6,351 nucleotides of DNA from NCBI GenBank assembly GCA_903921135.1, contig CAIXOY010000165.1, forward strand, positions 1 through 6,351, given 5' to 3'. The notes beneath the pieces are model-generated. The model searched no databases. It was given only the letters and a program-made list of their open reading frames with translations, and was not told where the DNA came from. This DNA comes from an uncultured Gammaproteobacteria bacterium. GTDB lineage: Bacteria > Pseudomonadota > Gammaproteobacteria > Pseudomonadales > UBA5518. This document shows positions 1 through 5,879 of the stretch, one piece after another. Position numbers and translations under genes: made by a program. Position 1 is the stretch's first letter. Every line of letters starts with the position of its first letter.

Positions 1-356
1 CGGCTGACTACATCGCGGCGGCCAACCGCGAGACGATGGTGATCGCACAGTTCGAGGACGCGGCGCTGTTGCCGCATCTTGATGACATGCTCGCCGTGCC
101 CGGGCTTGACGCCATGATGATCGGTCCGCGCGACCTCTCGCTCGCCATGGGTCATATGCAGGGACCTGCGCATCCGGAGGTGCAGGCCGTGATCGAGCGG
201 GTCATCGCCGCCTGCGGGCGACATGGCGTCGCCGCGGGCATCACCGCAACGACCCGTGCGGACGCATCGCGCGAGCAATCGCGCGGCGCACGGATGCTGC
301 TCGTGACGGTACAGGGGCTGCTGATGTCGGCCGCCAGCGATTACCTGCGGTCGTGA
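1..356 (+). CDS. HpcH/HpaI-family aldolase, C-terminal part (5' end outside window)
   Basis: This is the C-terminal end of a class II (metal-dependent) 2-oxo acid aldolase of the HpcH/HpaI family, whose members cleave 4-hydroxy-2-oxo acids to pyruvate (or a related oxo acid) and an aldehyde. The frame is open from base 3; the first in-window ATG at 36 lies inside the family domain, so it is not the true start. The visible 117 or so residues include AQFED, whose Glu fits the first metal ligand of the family, and MIGPRDLS, whose Asp fits the second. They lie 26 residues apart, the same spacing as Glu149 and Asp175 of E. coli HpaI as I recall them. The segment GVAAGIT and the final helix also fit the family. 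The gene ends with TGA at 354-356 and overlaps the 3' end of the convergent HPF gene by 16 bp. The exact substrate cannot be told from this fragment. The family call is firm; any link to the aminophenol cluster on the other strand is speculative. Confidence 0.88.
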   Translation, partial: ADYIAAANRETMVIAQFEDAALLPHLDDMLAVPGLDAMMIGPRDLSLAMGHMQGPAHPEVQAVIERVIAACGRHGVAAGITATTRADASREQSRGARMLLVTVQGLLMSAASDYLRS

Positions 357-766
357 CCGGGTACCTGCTCGTCCACCTCGGCCGCGTCGATCGCCGGAAC
401 CACCCCGCGCCTCGGCGAGGTGCTGTGGTGCTTGACGTCTCCGCGCCGCGTGCGCAGCTGCTTGATGACCTGCCGCCTGGCCGCATCGAAAGCGTCCCGC
501 AGGGCCACGTACACATCCTCGTGCTCGCGTGATGCCTGCGGTGTCCGGTTGGCCACCAGTTCCCGTCCCGACTGACGCAGGTCCACACTCACGCTGAAGA
601 GATTGCCCTGCCGGTGATGCCTGTGGGGGGCTTCGATCGTGACCTTGCAACGGATGAGTTCCCCGGCGAGGTGCTCGAGCTTGGTGACGCGCCTGCGCAC
701 CGTGGCTTCCACCGCCTCGGAGGCGCTCATGTTGCGGAACTGGATATCGAGTGGTGATTGCATCAT
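341..766 (-). CDS. hpf: HPF/RaiA-family ribosome hibernation (translation inhibitor) protein, short form
   Basis: The product is about 141 residues and belongs to the ribosome hibernation promoting factor/RaiA family, formerly called sigma-54 modulation protein. Members bind the 30S subunit near the decoding centre in stationary phase or stress and block translation. Residues 1-110 show the beta-alpha-beta-beta-beta-alpha domain: PLDIQFRNMSASEAVE, then VTIEAPHRHHRQGNLFSVSV, then EHEDVYVALRDAFDAARRQV in the last helix. The usual basic stretch RRGDVKHH follows. Two ATG codons are adjacent at 766 and 763. A GAGGAA Shine-Dalgarno at 770-775 lies 3 nt from the first and 6 nt from the second, so the second is the better start by spacing. 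Many relatives with this KHH sequence continue into a cold-shock-like domain (from memory). Here the chain stops after about 27 unrelated residues, and its stop overlaps the convergent aldolase. The upstream acidic-protein gene is 52 nt away on the same strand and may be co-transcribed. Confidence 0.88.
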   Translation of the reverse strand: MMQSPLDIQFRNMSASEAVEATVRRRVTKLEHLAGELIRCKVTIEAPHRHHRQGNLFSVSVDLRQSGRELVANRTPQASREHEDVYVALRDAFDAARRQVIKQLRTRRGDVKHHSTSPRRGVVPAIDAAEVDEQVPGHDRR

Positions 767-818
767 CGGTTCCTCGTGGTGACGCGGCGGAAGGGCGCCC
801 GGCCCGGATGTTCCCCGC

Positions 819-1154
819 TCAGGGTTGGTCTTGCGGGGCCTCGTCCCACATGTCCTCGGGTGACGGTGCCTCCTCCAGCGACGTACGCCAGTCCTCCGGC
901 GTGAGTGCGGTATTGCCGAAACCGGCGCCTGTGCTCTCCACCTCATCCAGCGGACCCCATGCATCCTCCGGTTCGGCAGCGATCCCCAGATCCATGTCGA
1001 ACCAGTCGGCGAACCCGAGTTCTTCGATATCCCCGTTGAAGTGCTGGAGGCCGATGTGGTCCTCGTTCTTGTCGACGTCCACCACGCAGAAGGGTTGCCC
1101 CTTGTCGAGATGGAGATACCACTGGCCTGCGACGGGGATCAGTTTGTGGCTCAT
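819..1154 (-). CDS. Small acidic protein of unknown function, DUF6763-like
   Basis: This is a 111-residue, strongly acidic protein. The N-terminal 60 residues look like a small beta-rich domain: VAGQWYLHLDKGQPFCVVDVDKNE, then a segment with HFNGDIEELGFADWFDMDL. The tail is rich in Glu, Asp, Pro and Trp, with LTPEDWRTSLEEAPSPED. The pattern GQWY...D.GQ.F.VV.VD...I....FNGDIEEL resembles the gammaproteobacterial family I recall as DUF6763; this is from memory, not a search. No function is known to me. The ATG at 1154 is chosen because AGGAAG lies 8 nt upstream, and because the residues encoded further upstream (from an ATG at 1238) are unlike the family and cross a hairpin. There is no signal peptide or membrane segment, so it is probably cytosolic. 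It sits 52 nt upstream of the hibernation factor on the same strand, so both may respond to growth phase (inference). Confidence 0.78.
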   Translation of the reverse strand: MSHKLIPVAGQWYLHLDKGQPFCVVDVDKNEDHIGLQHFNGDIEELGFADWFDMDLGIAAEPEDAWGPLDEVESTGAGFGNTALTPEDWRTSLEEAPSPEDMWDEAPQDQP

Positions 1155-1232
1155 CTGCTTCGCTTCCTGCCGCCCTGAATGGCGTGCGTGCTGCAACCCT
1201 ATGCCCGGATGCAGCGGCGTAGCGATACGCGC

Positions 1233-1267
1233 GCCCACCTAAGCCCGGAAGAGCCGGACAGGTGGGC
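1233..1267. repeat. Inverted repeat with 8-bp perfect stem between the permease and acidic-protein genes
   Basis: GCCCACCT (1233-1240) and AGGTGGGC (1260-1267) are perfect reverse complements separated by 19 nt. Within the loop, CCGG-AAGAG-CCGG can form a second short stem. The element lies downstream of the permease and about 80 nt upstream of the acidic-protein start, both on the minus strand. There is no T tract on either side, so it does not look like a classic intrinsic terminator. It could be an RNA hairpin that protects the permease transcript end, part of a 5' untranslated region, or a protein-binding site. A second small hairpin, GCGTA-GCGA-TACGC, lies next to it at 1217-1230. Confidence 0.5.
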
Positions 1268-1303
1268 GGGGATGATTCGCGGGCCTGCGGTGCAGCAGTG
1301 CTC

Positions 1304-1429
1304 TCAGCTGAGGATGAAGTCCGACGCGCTCAACGTCACCACCGAGTCGATCCTGATCACGAAGTTCGCGATGGCGTCGGCGTCGCCGGTGTCCACTTCA
1401 GGGGGGTGGGCTGTCAGCTCCTGCCGCAT
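1304..1429 (-). CDS. Possible 41-residue small ORF overlapping the permease 3' end (or frameshifted permease tail)
   Basis: An ATG at 1427-1429 opens a frame of 41 codons, ending with TGA at 1304-1306, that overlaps the last 30 nt of the permease gene in another frame. The peptide begins MRQELTAHPPEVDTGD and has a hydrophobic, beta-like second half (IANFVIRIDSVVTLS). The region beyond the permease stop keeps GC-rich third positions typical of coding DNA here (GAC, GCC, ATC, GCG, AAC, TTC). I do not recognise a family and see no good Shine-Dalgarno. An alternative reading is that the permease is longer: losing one C from the six-C run at 1401-1406 would fuse these last 31 residues to the permease, giving about 541 residues. 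Both readings are tentative. Confidence 0.3.
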   Translation of the reverse strand: MRQELTAHPPEVDTGDADAIANFVIRIDSVVTLSASDFILS

Positions 1430-2930
1430 GCGAATCGAGCACACCGATCCGGTGTCTGCCGCGCAGCCCGTACCACGCGAGCCCGGTGCCCAGGATCACG
1501 CCGATGTACACGAAGGCGCCCCAGGTGTTGTACCAGGGTGAACCGTAGATGGCCTCGCGCGGCCATGCGAGGTTGATCGCCATCAGCGCGCCCCACGCCA
1601 CGGCCACGATGTTCACCGCAAGCCCGAAGCGCCCCAGCGTGAAGTAGCCGCCTTTTGCCAATTCCGGCGGCGGCCAGTTGCCCTGCAACCTCCGGTGGAG
1701 CATCGGCGCCGTGACCATCAGGTAGGCGAGGTAGATCATGATGATCGCGATGGAGGTGAGCACCGTGAAGATCTTCGGCTGCCCCACATTCACCAGCAGG
1801 ATGGCGGCGGCGATCACGCCGATCAGCACCGCGGGCAGGATGGGCGTCTGGGTTTTCGGGTTCACGCGAGCCAGCAACTCGCCGAAGGGCAGGGCGTTGT
1901 CGCGTGCCATCGCGAAGCTGATGCGGATGGCCGCCGTGTGCACGGCAAGCGAGCACACCGATACCGCCACCACGATGCACATCAGGAAGACCTTGCCGAA
2001 GGGCCCCCACATCACCTGCTCGACGATGAACTGCAGCCCGCCGCTGCTCTGTCCGATGCGCGGGTCAGAGAGATCCGGCGCAGCCAATACGGCCCCCACG
2101 AGGATGGCGCCGCCGATCACGAAGGAGGCAAGTATCGCGTGCAGGATCGCCTTGGGCGCGGTGCGCCGCGGGTCGTGCGTCTCCTCGCCCAGCGAACTCG
2201 CGGTATCGAAGCCGTACATCACGTATCCGGATGCGAGCGCCGCGATGAGAAACGCGCCGAAGTAACCGCCGGGCGCGTCCGCGCCGAAGCCGTTGGTCGA
2301 GAAGAACACCTCCGGTCCGCGCTCCATGTTCATCAGCAGCACGGCGCCGATGAGGCAGGCGGCGGTGAGTTCGATAACCACTCCCGCGCTGTTGATCATT
2401 GCCATCAGCCTGACACCCAGCGCGTTGATGAGTGTCGTGATGGCGATCAGCGCGGTGCCCAGCACGACCGCGTTGCTGGCGTAGTCGTAGGGGCCGGTGC
2501 CGTCGCCGATGAACTGGAAGCCGCTCCAGAGGCGCGGCAGGTTGAGTTGCAGTGCCAGCACCGTGGCCGAGAGCGAGACGATGGAGGCGGTCAGCATCAA
2601 CCAGCCCGAGGCCCAGCCCACGAAGCGGCTGCCGAGCACCTTCGACCAGTTGTAGACGGAGCCTGCGATCGGGTACATCGCCGCGAGTTCCATGAAACAC
2701 AGGCCTACGGCGAGTTGCCCGATCAGCACCAGCGGCCATGACCAGAGGTAGGCAGGCCCGGCGGTGCCGAAGCCGAAGTAGAAGAGCTGGAAGGTGCCGG
2801 TGAGGATCGAGATGTAGCTCACGCCGGCGGCGAAGCTGCCAAAGCTGCCGATGCTGCGCTGCAGGGACTGGCGGTAACCGAAGTGCCCCATGCCGTGGTC
2901 GACGTTGTTCTCGTTCCCGCGATTGGGCAT
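1398..2930 (-). CDS. APC-superfamily amino acid/amine permease
   Basis: This 510-residue integral membrane protein belongs to the amino acid-polyamine-organocation superfamily and resembles the amino acid/choline transporter (GabP/Uga4-like) branch. Hydrophobic segments begin at roughly residues 30, 62, 105, 153, 178, 222, 262, 308, 365, 390, 430 and 470, consistent with about 12 membrane helices. Diagnostic features are the TM1 region SFGSFAAGVSYISILTG, with the small-residue unwound stretch, and the cytoplasmic signature around residues 241-262, FDTASSLGEETHDPRRTAPK. The start at 2930 is preceded by GGAG at 5 nt. A second Met at residue 14 lacks a comparable site. The gene lies 101 nt downstream of the dioxygenase alpha gene on the same strand, with a palindrome in the gap. 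From context it probably imports the cluster's aromatic or nitrogenous substrate or an intermediate. The substrate cannot be read from sequence. The C-terminus may be altered by a frameshift at a C run. Confidence 0.87.
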   Translation of the reverse strand: MPNRGNENNVDHGMGHFGYRQSLQRSIGSFGSFAAGVSYISILTGTFQLFYFGFGTAGPAYLWSWPLVLIGQLAVGLCFMELAAMYPIAGSVYNWSKVLGSRFVGWASGWLMLTASIVSLSATVLALQLNLPRLWSGFQFIGDGTGPYDYASNAVVLGTALIAITTLINALGVRLMAMINSAGVVIELTAACLIGAVLLMNMERGPEVFFSTNGFGADAPGGYFGAFLIAALASGYVMYGFDTASSLGEETHDPRRTAPKAILHAILASFVIGGAILVGAVLAAPDLSDPRIGQSSGGLQFIVEQVMWGPFGKVFLMCIVVAVSVCSLAVHTAAIRISFAMARDNALPFGELLARVNPKTQTPILPAVLIGVIAAAILLVNVGQPKIFTVLTSIAIIMIYLAYLMVTAPMLHRRLQGNWPPPELAKGGYFTLGRFGLAVNIVAVAWGALMAINLAWPREAIYGSPWYNTWGAFVYIGVILGTGLAWYGLRGRHRIGVLDSHAAGADSPPP

Positions 2931-2956
2931 GGGGGCTCCGCCGGCGTGCGTGTGTT

Positions 2957-2979
2957 TCCCGCGGATTCTAGCCGCGGGA
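2957..2979. repeat. 8-bp perfect palindrome with 7-nt spacer upstream of the permease
   Basis: TCCCGCGG (2957-2964) and CCGCGGGA (2972-2979) are perfect reverse complements around the 7-nt spacer ATTCTAG. The element lies in the 101-nt gap between the dioxygenase alpha gene and the permease, ending 26 nt before the permease start. No T run follows on either strand, so a standard intrinsic terminator is unlikely. It could be a transcript hairpin that lowers or separates permease expression, or an operator, since a possible -10 element falls exactly in its spacer. Confidence 0.5.
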
Positions 2980-2994
2980 GCGGACCGAGGTCAC
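2965..2994 (-). promoter_or_regulatory. Possible sigma-70-type promoter for the permease
   Basis: On the minus strand, TAGAAT (2970-2965) matches five of six bases of the -10 consensus. GTGACC (2994-2989) matches four of six of the -35 consensus, with an 18-nt spacer. Predicted initiation near 2958 would leave a short leader before the permease ATG at 2930, containing its GGAG site. The -10 lies within the spacer of a perfect palindrome. Such a match can arise by chance, though AT-rich hexamers are scarce in this GC-rich gap. Confidence 0.3.
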
Positions 2995-3031
2995 TTTGTG
3001 GAGGAGGGCGGGCCGTGCCCGCGACATGTCC

Positions 3032-3847
3032 TCAGCGCAGCGCGAACTCGACTACCGCGGCACCGCTGCCGTAGGTCGGTCCGTAGGCATGCACCTTCGC
3101 GCCTGCGTAGCGCTTGCCGATCCCGCCCATGATCCACGCCAGATGCTTGAATCCCATGTCCACGCGCGCTTCCTGCGCATAGGCGGGCAGTGCCTTGTCG
3201 ATCGCGCGGCGGTTGCCGGATTCCAGCAGCGCCAGCATGCGGCGGTTCCACGCATCATCCGACTCGGATGCGATGTGATCCGTCGCCACGTCGATCTCCT
3301 CGCGGATGATGCTCCCCGAGAGCCCGCCCACCGCCACCAGCGCCACGCGGCGCCCGAGCTTGTCGGCGCAGCGCACCACTGTGGAGGCGAGCTTCGCCGT
3401 CGTGTCGGCATCGTGATAGACGTTGTTCGAAGCGATCACCAACGGCAGTTCGCCCTTCGGGTTCAGGTAGCGACTCGCCACGATGGTGCCCGTGTCGATG
3501 GGGAAGCCGTCGTAGTCCACCGGCTTCGAGCGCACACCGAAGGCGGGCGTTGCGCGGATGACAGCGTTGGTGAGATCCACATCAGCACGGATGTCGAATT
3601 TCAGATCTCCCTGGTCGTGCCAGTTCTCGTCGACGTGCACGCCCTTGCTGCGCGCACGCGTCTGCCAGAGCTGGTCGAGCACCGCGATCCACTGCGTGGA
3701 GTACACGGCAATCACGTCGGGTTTGGAGTCTGCCAGGGCTTTTGCTGCGGCGCGGTAACCCGCGTGCAGCCGCTTCCACGGCGGGTTTTTGGGTTGCAGC
3801 AGCGGCAGCGGGTTGCCGTGGACAAGGAAGGCGGATACGACGGGCAT
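3032..3847 (-). CDS. amnA: 2-aminophenol 1,6-dioxygenase-type extradiol dioxygenase, alpha (non-catalytic) subunit
   Basis: This 271-residue protein belongs to the class III extradiol dioxygenase (LigB-like) superfamily and matches the alpha subunit of 2-aminophenol 1,6-dioxygenase, also about 271 residues as I recall. It should pair with the beta subunit encoded just upstream to form a cytosolic alpha2beta2 enzyme. It aligns with beta throughout but has lost the iron site. The segment matching beta's LAPHPPH reads LVHGNPL, and beta's VHSPHW is YSTQW at residues 49-53, so the second metal His is Gln. Near the third ligand it has QEARVDMG, with Asp in place of Glu. This loss is typical of alpha subunits and does not suggest decay. 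The start at 3847 has GAGG 9 nt upstream and lies 31 nt after the beta stop. The beta-then-alpha order is the same as in the amnBA operon of Pseudomonas sp. AP-3. The true substrate may be a substituted aminophenol. Confidence 0.85.
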   Translation of the reverse strand: MPVVSAFLVHGNPLPLLQPKNPPWKRLHAGYRAAAKALADSKPDVIAVYSTQWIAVLDQLWQTRARSKGVHVDENWHDQGDLKFDIRADVDLTNAVIRATPAFGVRSKPVDYDGFPIDTGTIVASRYLNPKGELPLVIASNNVYHDADTTAKLASTVVRCADKLGRRVALVAVGGLSGSIIREEIDVATDHIASESDDAWNRRMLALLESGNRRAIDKALPAYAQEARVDMGFKHLAWIMGGIGKRYAGAKVHAYGPTYGSGAAVVEFALR

Positions 3848-3878
3848 GGTGCGTGGCCTCGGTGTGTGTGGTGACGCG

Positions 3879-4805
3879 TCAGGCAGCGACGGGCTGTTCG
3901 TTCACGCGCAATCCCTTGCGGTGCTTGTCGAGGTTCCACTCCATCACGGCGTTGCCCGTGCCGATCACGTTGCCGTAACCGTGCAGTTCGGCGGGGATGT
4001 TCGGGTAACCCATGGCGGCGTACATCCACGTGAAGGCGCCGGATTTCACCTCGGCGAAAGCCTCCTGGATGAACTGCGGCAGCAGGCGGAAGACCTCGGC
4101 GGTTTCGCCGCGGCGCATCAGCTCGATCATGCGCATGTCCCACTTGTAGCCCTCGTAGCTCTGCGGGCGCTCCTGCGTCATGTCTTCGGGCAGCAGCGGC
4201 TCCTGATGGAAGTGCCAGTGGCAGAGCGTGTTGGACGCGAGCAGCACGGCGCGCCGTCCGGTCTTCTCGATGGCGCGGCGCGTGGCTTTGCCCAGCGCGT
4301 CCATCTCGCCCATGCCTTCGTCCAGCGTGAGGTAGTAGGGCGAGTTGTTGGCCGAGATGCCCACCACGGGGATGTCCCACTGCGGGCGGATCATGTGCAG
4401 CGTGGTGATGGTGCCGTAGTCCACGCGGAAGCCGGGGTTGCGCATCATGCGCGTCACCAGTCCGCCTGCCTTGGCCTCGGCGGCGCAGGCCTCGGCGAGT
4501 TCCACATCGACCTTCAGCTTGAAGTCATAACGGAAGAGGTTGGGGAAGATCGGATCCACCGACTTGCCCGAGAGCTCCGGCACGCCGAGGAAGTGGTGCC
4601 CGAGTTGCGTGTTCCAGTGAGGCGAGTGCACCAGCAGCACGTCGGGTTTCAAGGCTTCCAGCGAAGCGCGGGCGCGCTCATACGCCCAGCGCAGTTGCTC
4701 CCAGCCGCACTCTGAGCGCGGTTCGTTCTGGGGCGGGTTCTCGCCGTACACCAGGTGCGGCGGGTGTGGGGCAAGAAAGCCCGCGACGATCTTTCCTTTG
4801 GCCAT
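3879..4805 (-). CDS. amnB: 2-aminophenol 1,6-dioxygenase-type extradiol dioxygenase, beta (catalytic) subunit
   Basis: This 308-residue catalytic subunit belongs to the class III (LigB-type) Fe(II) extradiol dioxygenases. The known reaction opens the ring of 2-aminophenol between C1 and C6 with O2, giving 2-aminomuconic 6-semialdehyde. The N-terminus GFLAPHPPHLVYGENPPQNE is highly characteristic. Relative to the Comamonas CNB-1 enzyme as I remember it, the iron ligands map to His14 (in APHPPH), His63 (VHSPHW) and Glu252 (FAEVKSG). Tyr130 (VDYGT) and the acid-base His196 (LCHWHFH) are also present, each offset by one residue. The enzyme should therefore be active. The start at 4805 is chosen over an in-frame ATG at 4919: GGAG lies 7 nt upstream, and the longer version would overlap the cyclase gene and add a sequence foreign to the family. 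The gene follows the cyclase by 28 nt and precedes alpha by 31 nt, consistent with one operon. Alternative substrates are substituted aminophenols or other ortho-amino/hydroxy aromatics. Confidence 0.9.
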   Translation of the reverse strand: MAKGKIVAGFLAPHPPHLVYGENPPQNEPRSECGWEQLRWAYERARASLEALKPDVLLVHSPHWNTQLGHHFLGVPELSGKSVDPIFPNLFRYDFKLKVDVELAEACAAEAKAGGLVTRMMRNPGFRVDYGTITTLHMIRPQWDIPVVGISANNSPYYLTLDEGMGEMDALGKATRRAIEKTGRRAVLLASNTLCHWHFHQEPLLPEDMTQERPQSYEGYKWDMRMIELMRRGETAEVFRLLPQFIQEAFAEVKSGAFTWMYAAMGYPNIPAELHGYGNVIGTGNAVMEWNLDKHRKGLRVNEQPVAA

Positions 4806-4833
4806 GAGTGTTCTCCGGTGTGTGCGTGGTTGT

Positions 4834-5829
4834 TCAGCGAATGGCGAAGGGGCGGCCCGGCGAGCCGGTGGCGCCTTTGAAGGGGATGGGCCCGAACACG
4901 AAGGCGAATTCGTAGACACCCGCCTTGATCAGTGCCGAGAAGTCCATGTTCTCCATGATGTAGATGCCGTTCTCGACCAGGAATTTCTGGTGGTTGGGCG
5001 CGAAGAGTTTCGGGTCCTGACCGGGGATCGCCTCGACGCCCCAGTTGTCGGTGCCCACCAGCAGCACCTGCTTCGATACCACCCAGTCGCCCGCGGCGGG
5101 GCTCAGGCCCGGCGTGCCGCTGTTGAATTTCGCCGGGTCGGTTTTCCAGAGGCTGGACCATCCCGTGTGGTAGAAGAGCGCATCACCCGGCGTGATATCG
5201 GATTCGGACAGGCCCTGTTTTTTCAGCGCGGCCTTGATGTCGTCCACGCTGATCTCTTCGCTGCGCTCGAGCATGCGGCCTTTGAGTGCGGCAACGTCCA
5301 CCAGGATGCCGCGCGTGAAAATCGGCGTGACCTTCTCGACACCGAGCTTGGTGAAGCCGCGACCGTCGGCGATCTCGGCGTGCGTGTGGCCGTTGTAGTA
5401 GCGCAGCCCGTTGCCATCGCCGGGCGCACCCACCTGTGTGCCCATGTGCGCCAGCGAATCGAACTGCGTGCCGTCCTGCGTGATGTGGCCCGAGATGTAG
5501 TCCTCGTTCCAGAAGAGTTTGTTTTCACCGGTGACCGGCGAGGTGGGGCCGCCGGGAACGAGCAGCGAGTACTTGCGGTGGTAGGGCGTGAGGCTGAAAA
5601 GCGGCATGGACTCTTCGTAGGTGAAGGTCATGTCGTAGATCGTGCCGGTGCGGATCAGTTTGGTCGCATCAAGCACTTTGGCGGGTGTCAGCAGGTTCAG
5701 CGCGCCGCGCTGGTCATCCGCGCCCCACTTCGAGGGCCACCACTGATCGCGCGTGTATTCACTTGCAGAAGCCGATGCGCCGATGAGAAGAGCAAGCGCG
5801 GTGCCTGCGATGCGGGGAAGGGTGATCAT
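4834..5829 (-). CDS. Exported cyclase-family (kynurenine formamidase-like) metal-dependent hydrolase
   Basis: This 331-residue protein belongs to the cyclase family (Pfam Cyclase, PF04199), which includes kynurenine formamidase KynB and isatin hydrolase. These enzymes use a divalent metal to hydrolyse amide or lactam bonds. The metal-site motif is at residues 115-128, HITQDGTQFDSLAH, with His115, Asp124 and His128 as likely ligands. It matches the H...GT..D...H pattern of the longer (about 300-residue) subgroup. Later family features are HTHAEI, GRGF, GDALFYHTGW and a C-terminal ENM...AFVFGPIPFKG. Residues 1-22 form a signal peptide, with a hydrophobic core IAGTALALLIGA and likely cleavage in ASASAS, so the enzyme should act in the periplasm. 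The start at 5829 has GAGGA 9 nt upstream; an ATG at 5850 lacks a site and weakens the signal peptide. It lies 50 nt after the deaminase and 28 nt before the dioxygenase beta gene. It may release the aminophenol-type substrate from a precursor (inference). Confidence 0.87.
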   Translation of the reverse strand: MITLPRIAGTALALLIGASASASEYTRDQWWPSKWGADDQRGALNLLTPAKVLDATKLIRTGTIYDMTFTYEESMPLFSLTPYHRKYSLLVPGGPTSPVTGENKLFWNEDYISGHITQDGTQFDSLAHMGTQVGAPGDGNGLRYYNGHTHAEIADGRGFTKLGVEKVTPIFTRGILVDVAALKGRMLERSEEISVDDIKAALKKQGLSESDITPGDALFYHTGWSSLWKTDPAKFNSGTPGLSPAAGDWVVSKQVLLVGTDNWGVEAIPGQDPKLFAPNHQKFLVENGIYIMENMDFSALIKAGVYEFAFVFGPIPFKGATGSPGRPFAIR

Positions 5830-5879
5830 GCCGGGTCGTCCTCTGTGCAATGGCTGTTGAGTGGTACGTCTATCAGATT

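Noticed and set aside
767..964. N-terminal extension of the hibernation factor to an ATG at 964
   Set aside because: The extension overlaps the acidic-protein gene and is Arg-rich with no family match, while a good Shine-Dalgarno supports the ATG pair at 761-766.
1303..1312. CTCAGCTGAG, a perfect 10-bp palindrome
   Set aside because: It has no spacer, is short, and overlaps the stop of the small ORF; a palindrome of this length is not convincing as a site without further copies.
1179..1541. Plus-strand open frames of 104-120 codons across the permease/acidic-protein gap
   Set aside because: The composition is irregular, they overlap the permease 3' end, and the peptides resemble no protein family.
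1695..2741. 348-residue open frame on the plus strand opposite the permease
   Set aside because: The product is a low-complexity His/Arg/Asp/Gln-rich chain, typical of the antisense of a hydrophobic protein gene in GC-rich DNA.
3789..4715. 308-residue plus-strand open frame opposite the dioxygenase beta gene, plus a similar one at 2996-3874
   Set aside because: Both mirror genuine minus-strand genes and show no recognisable domain or Shine-Dalgarno site.
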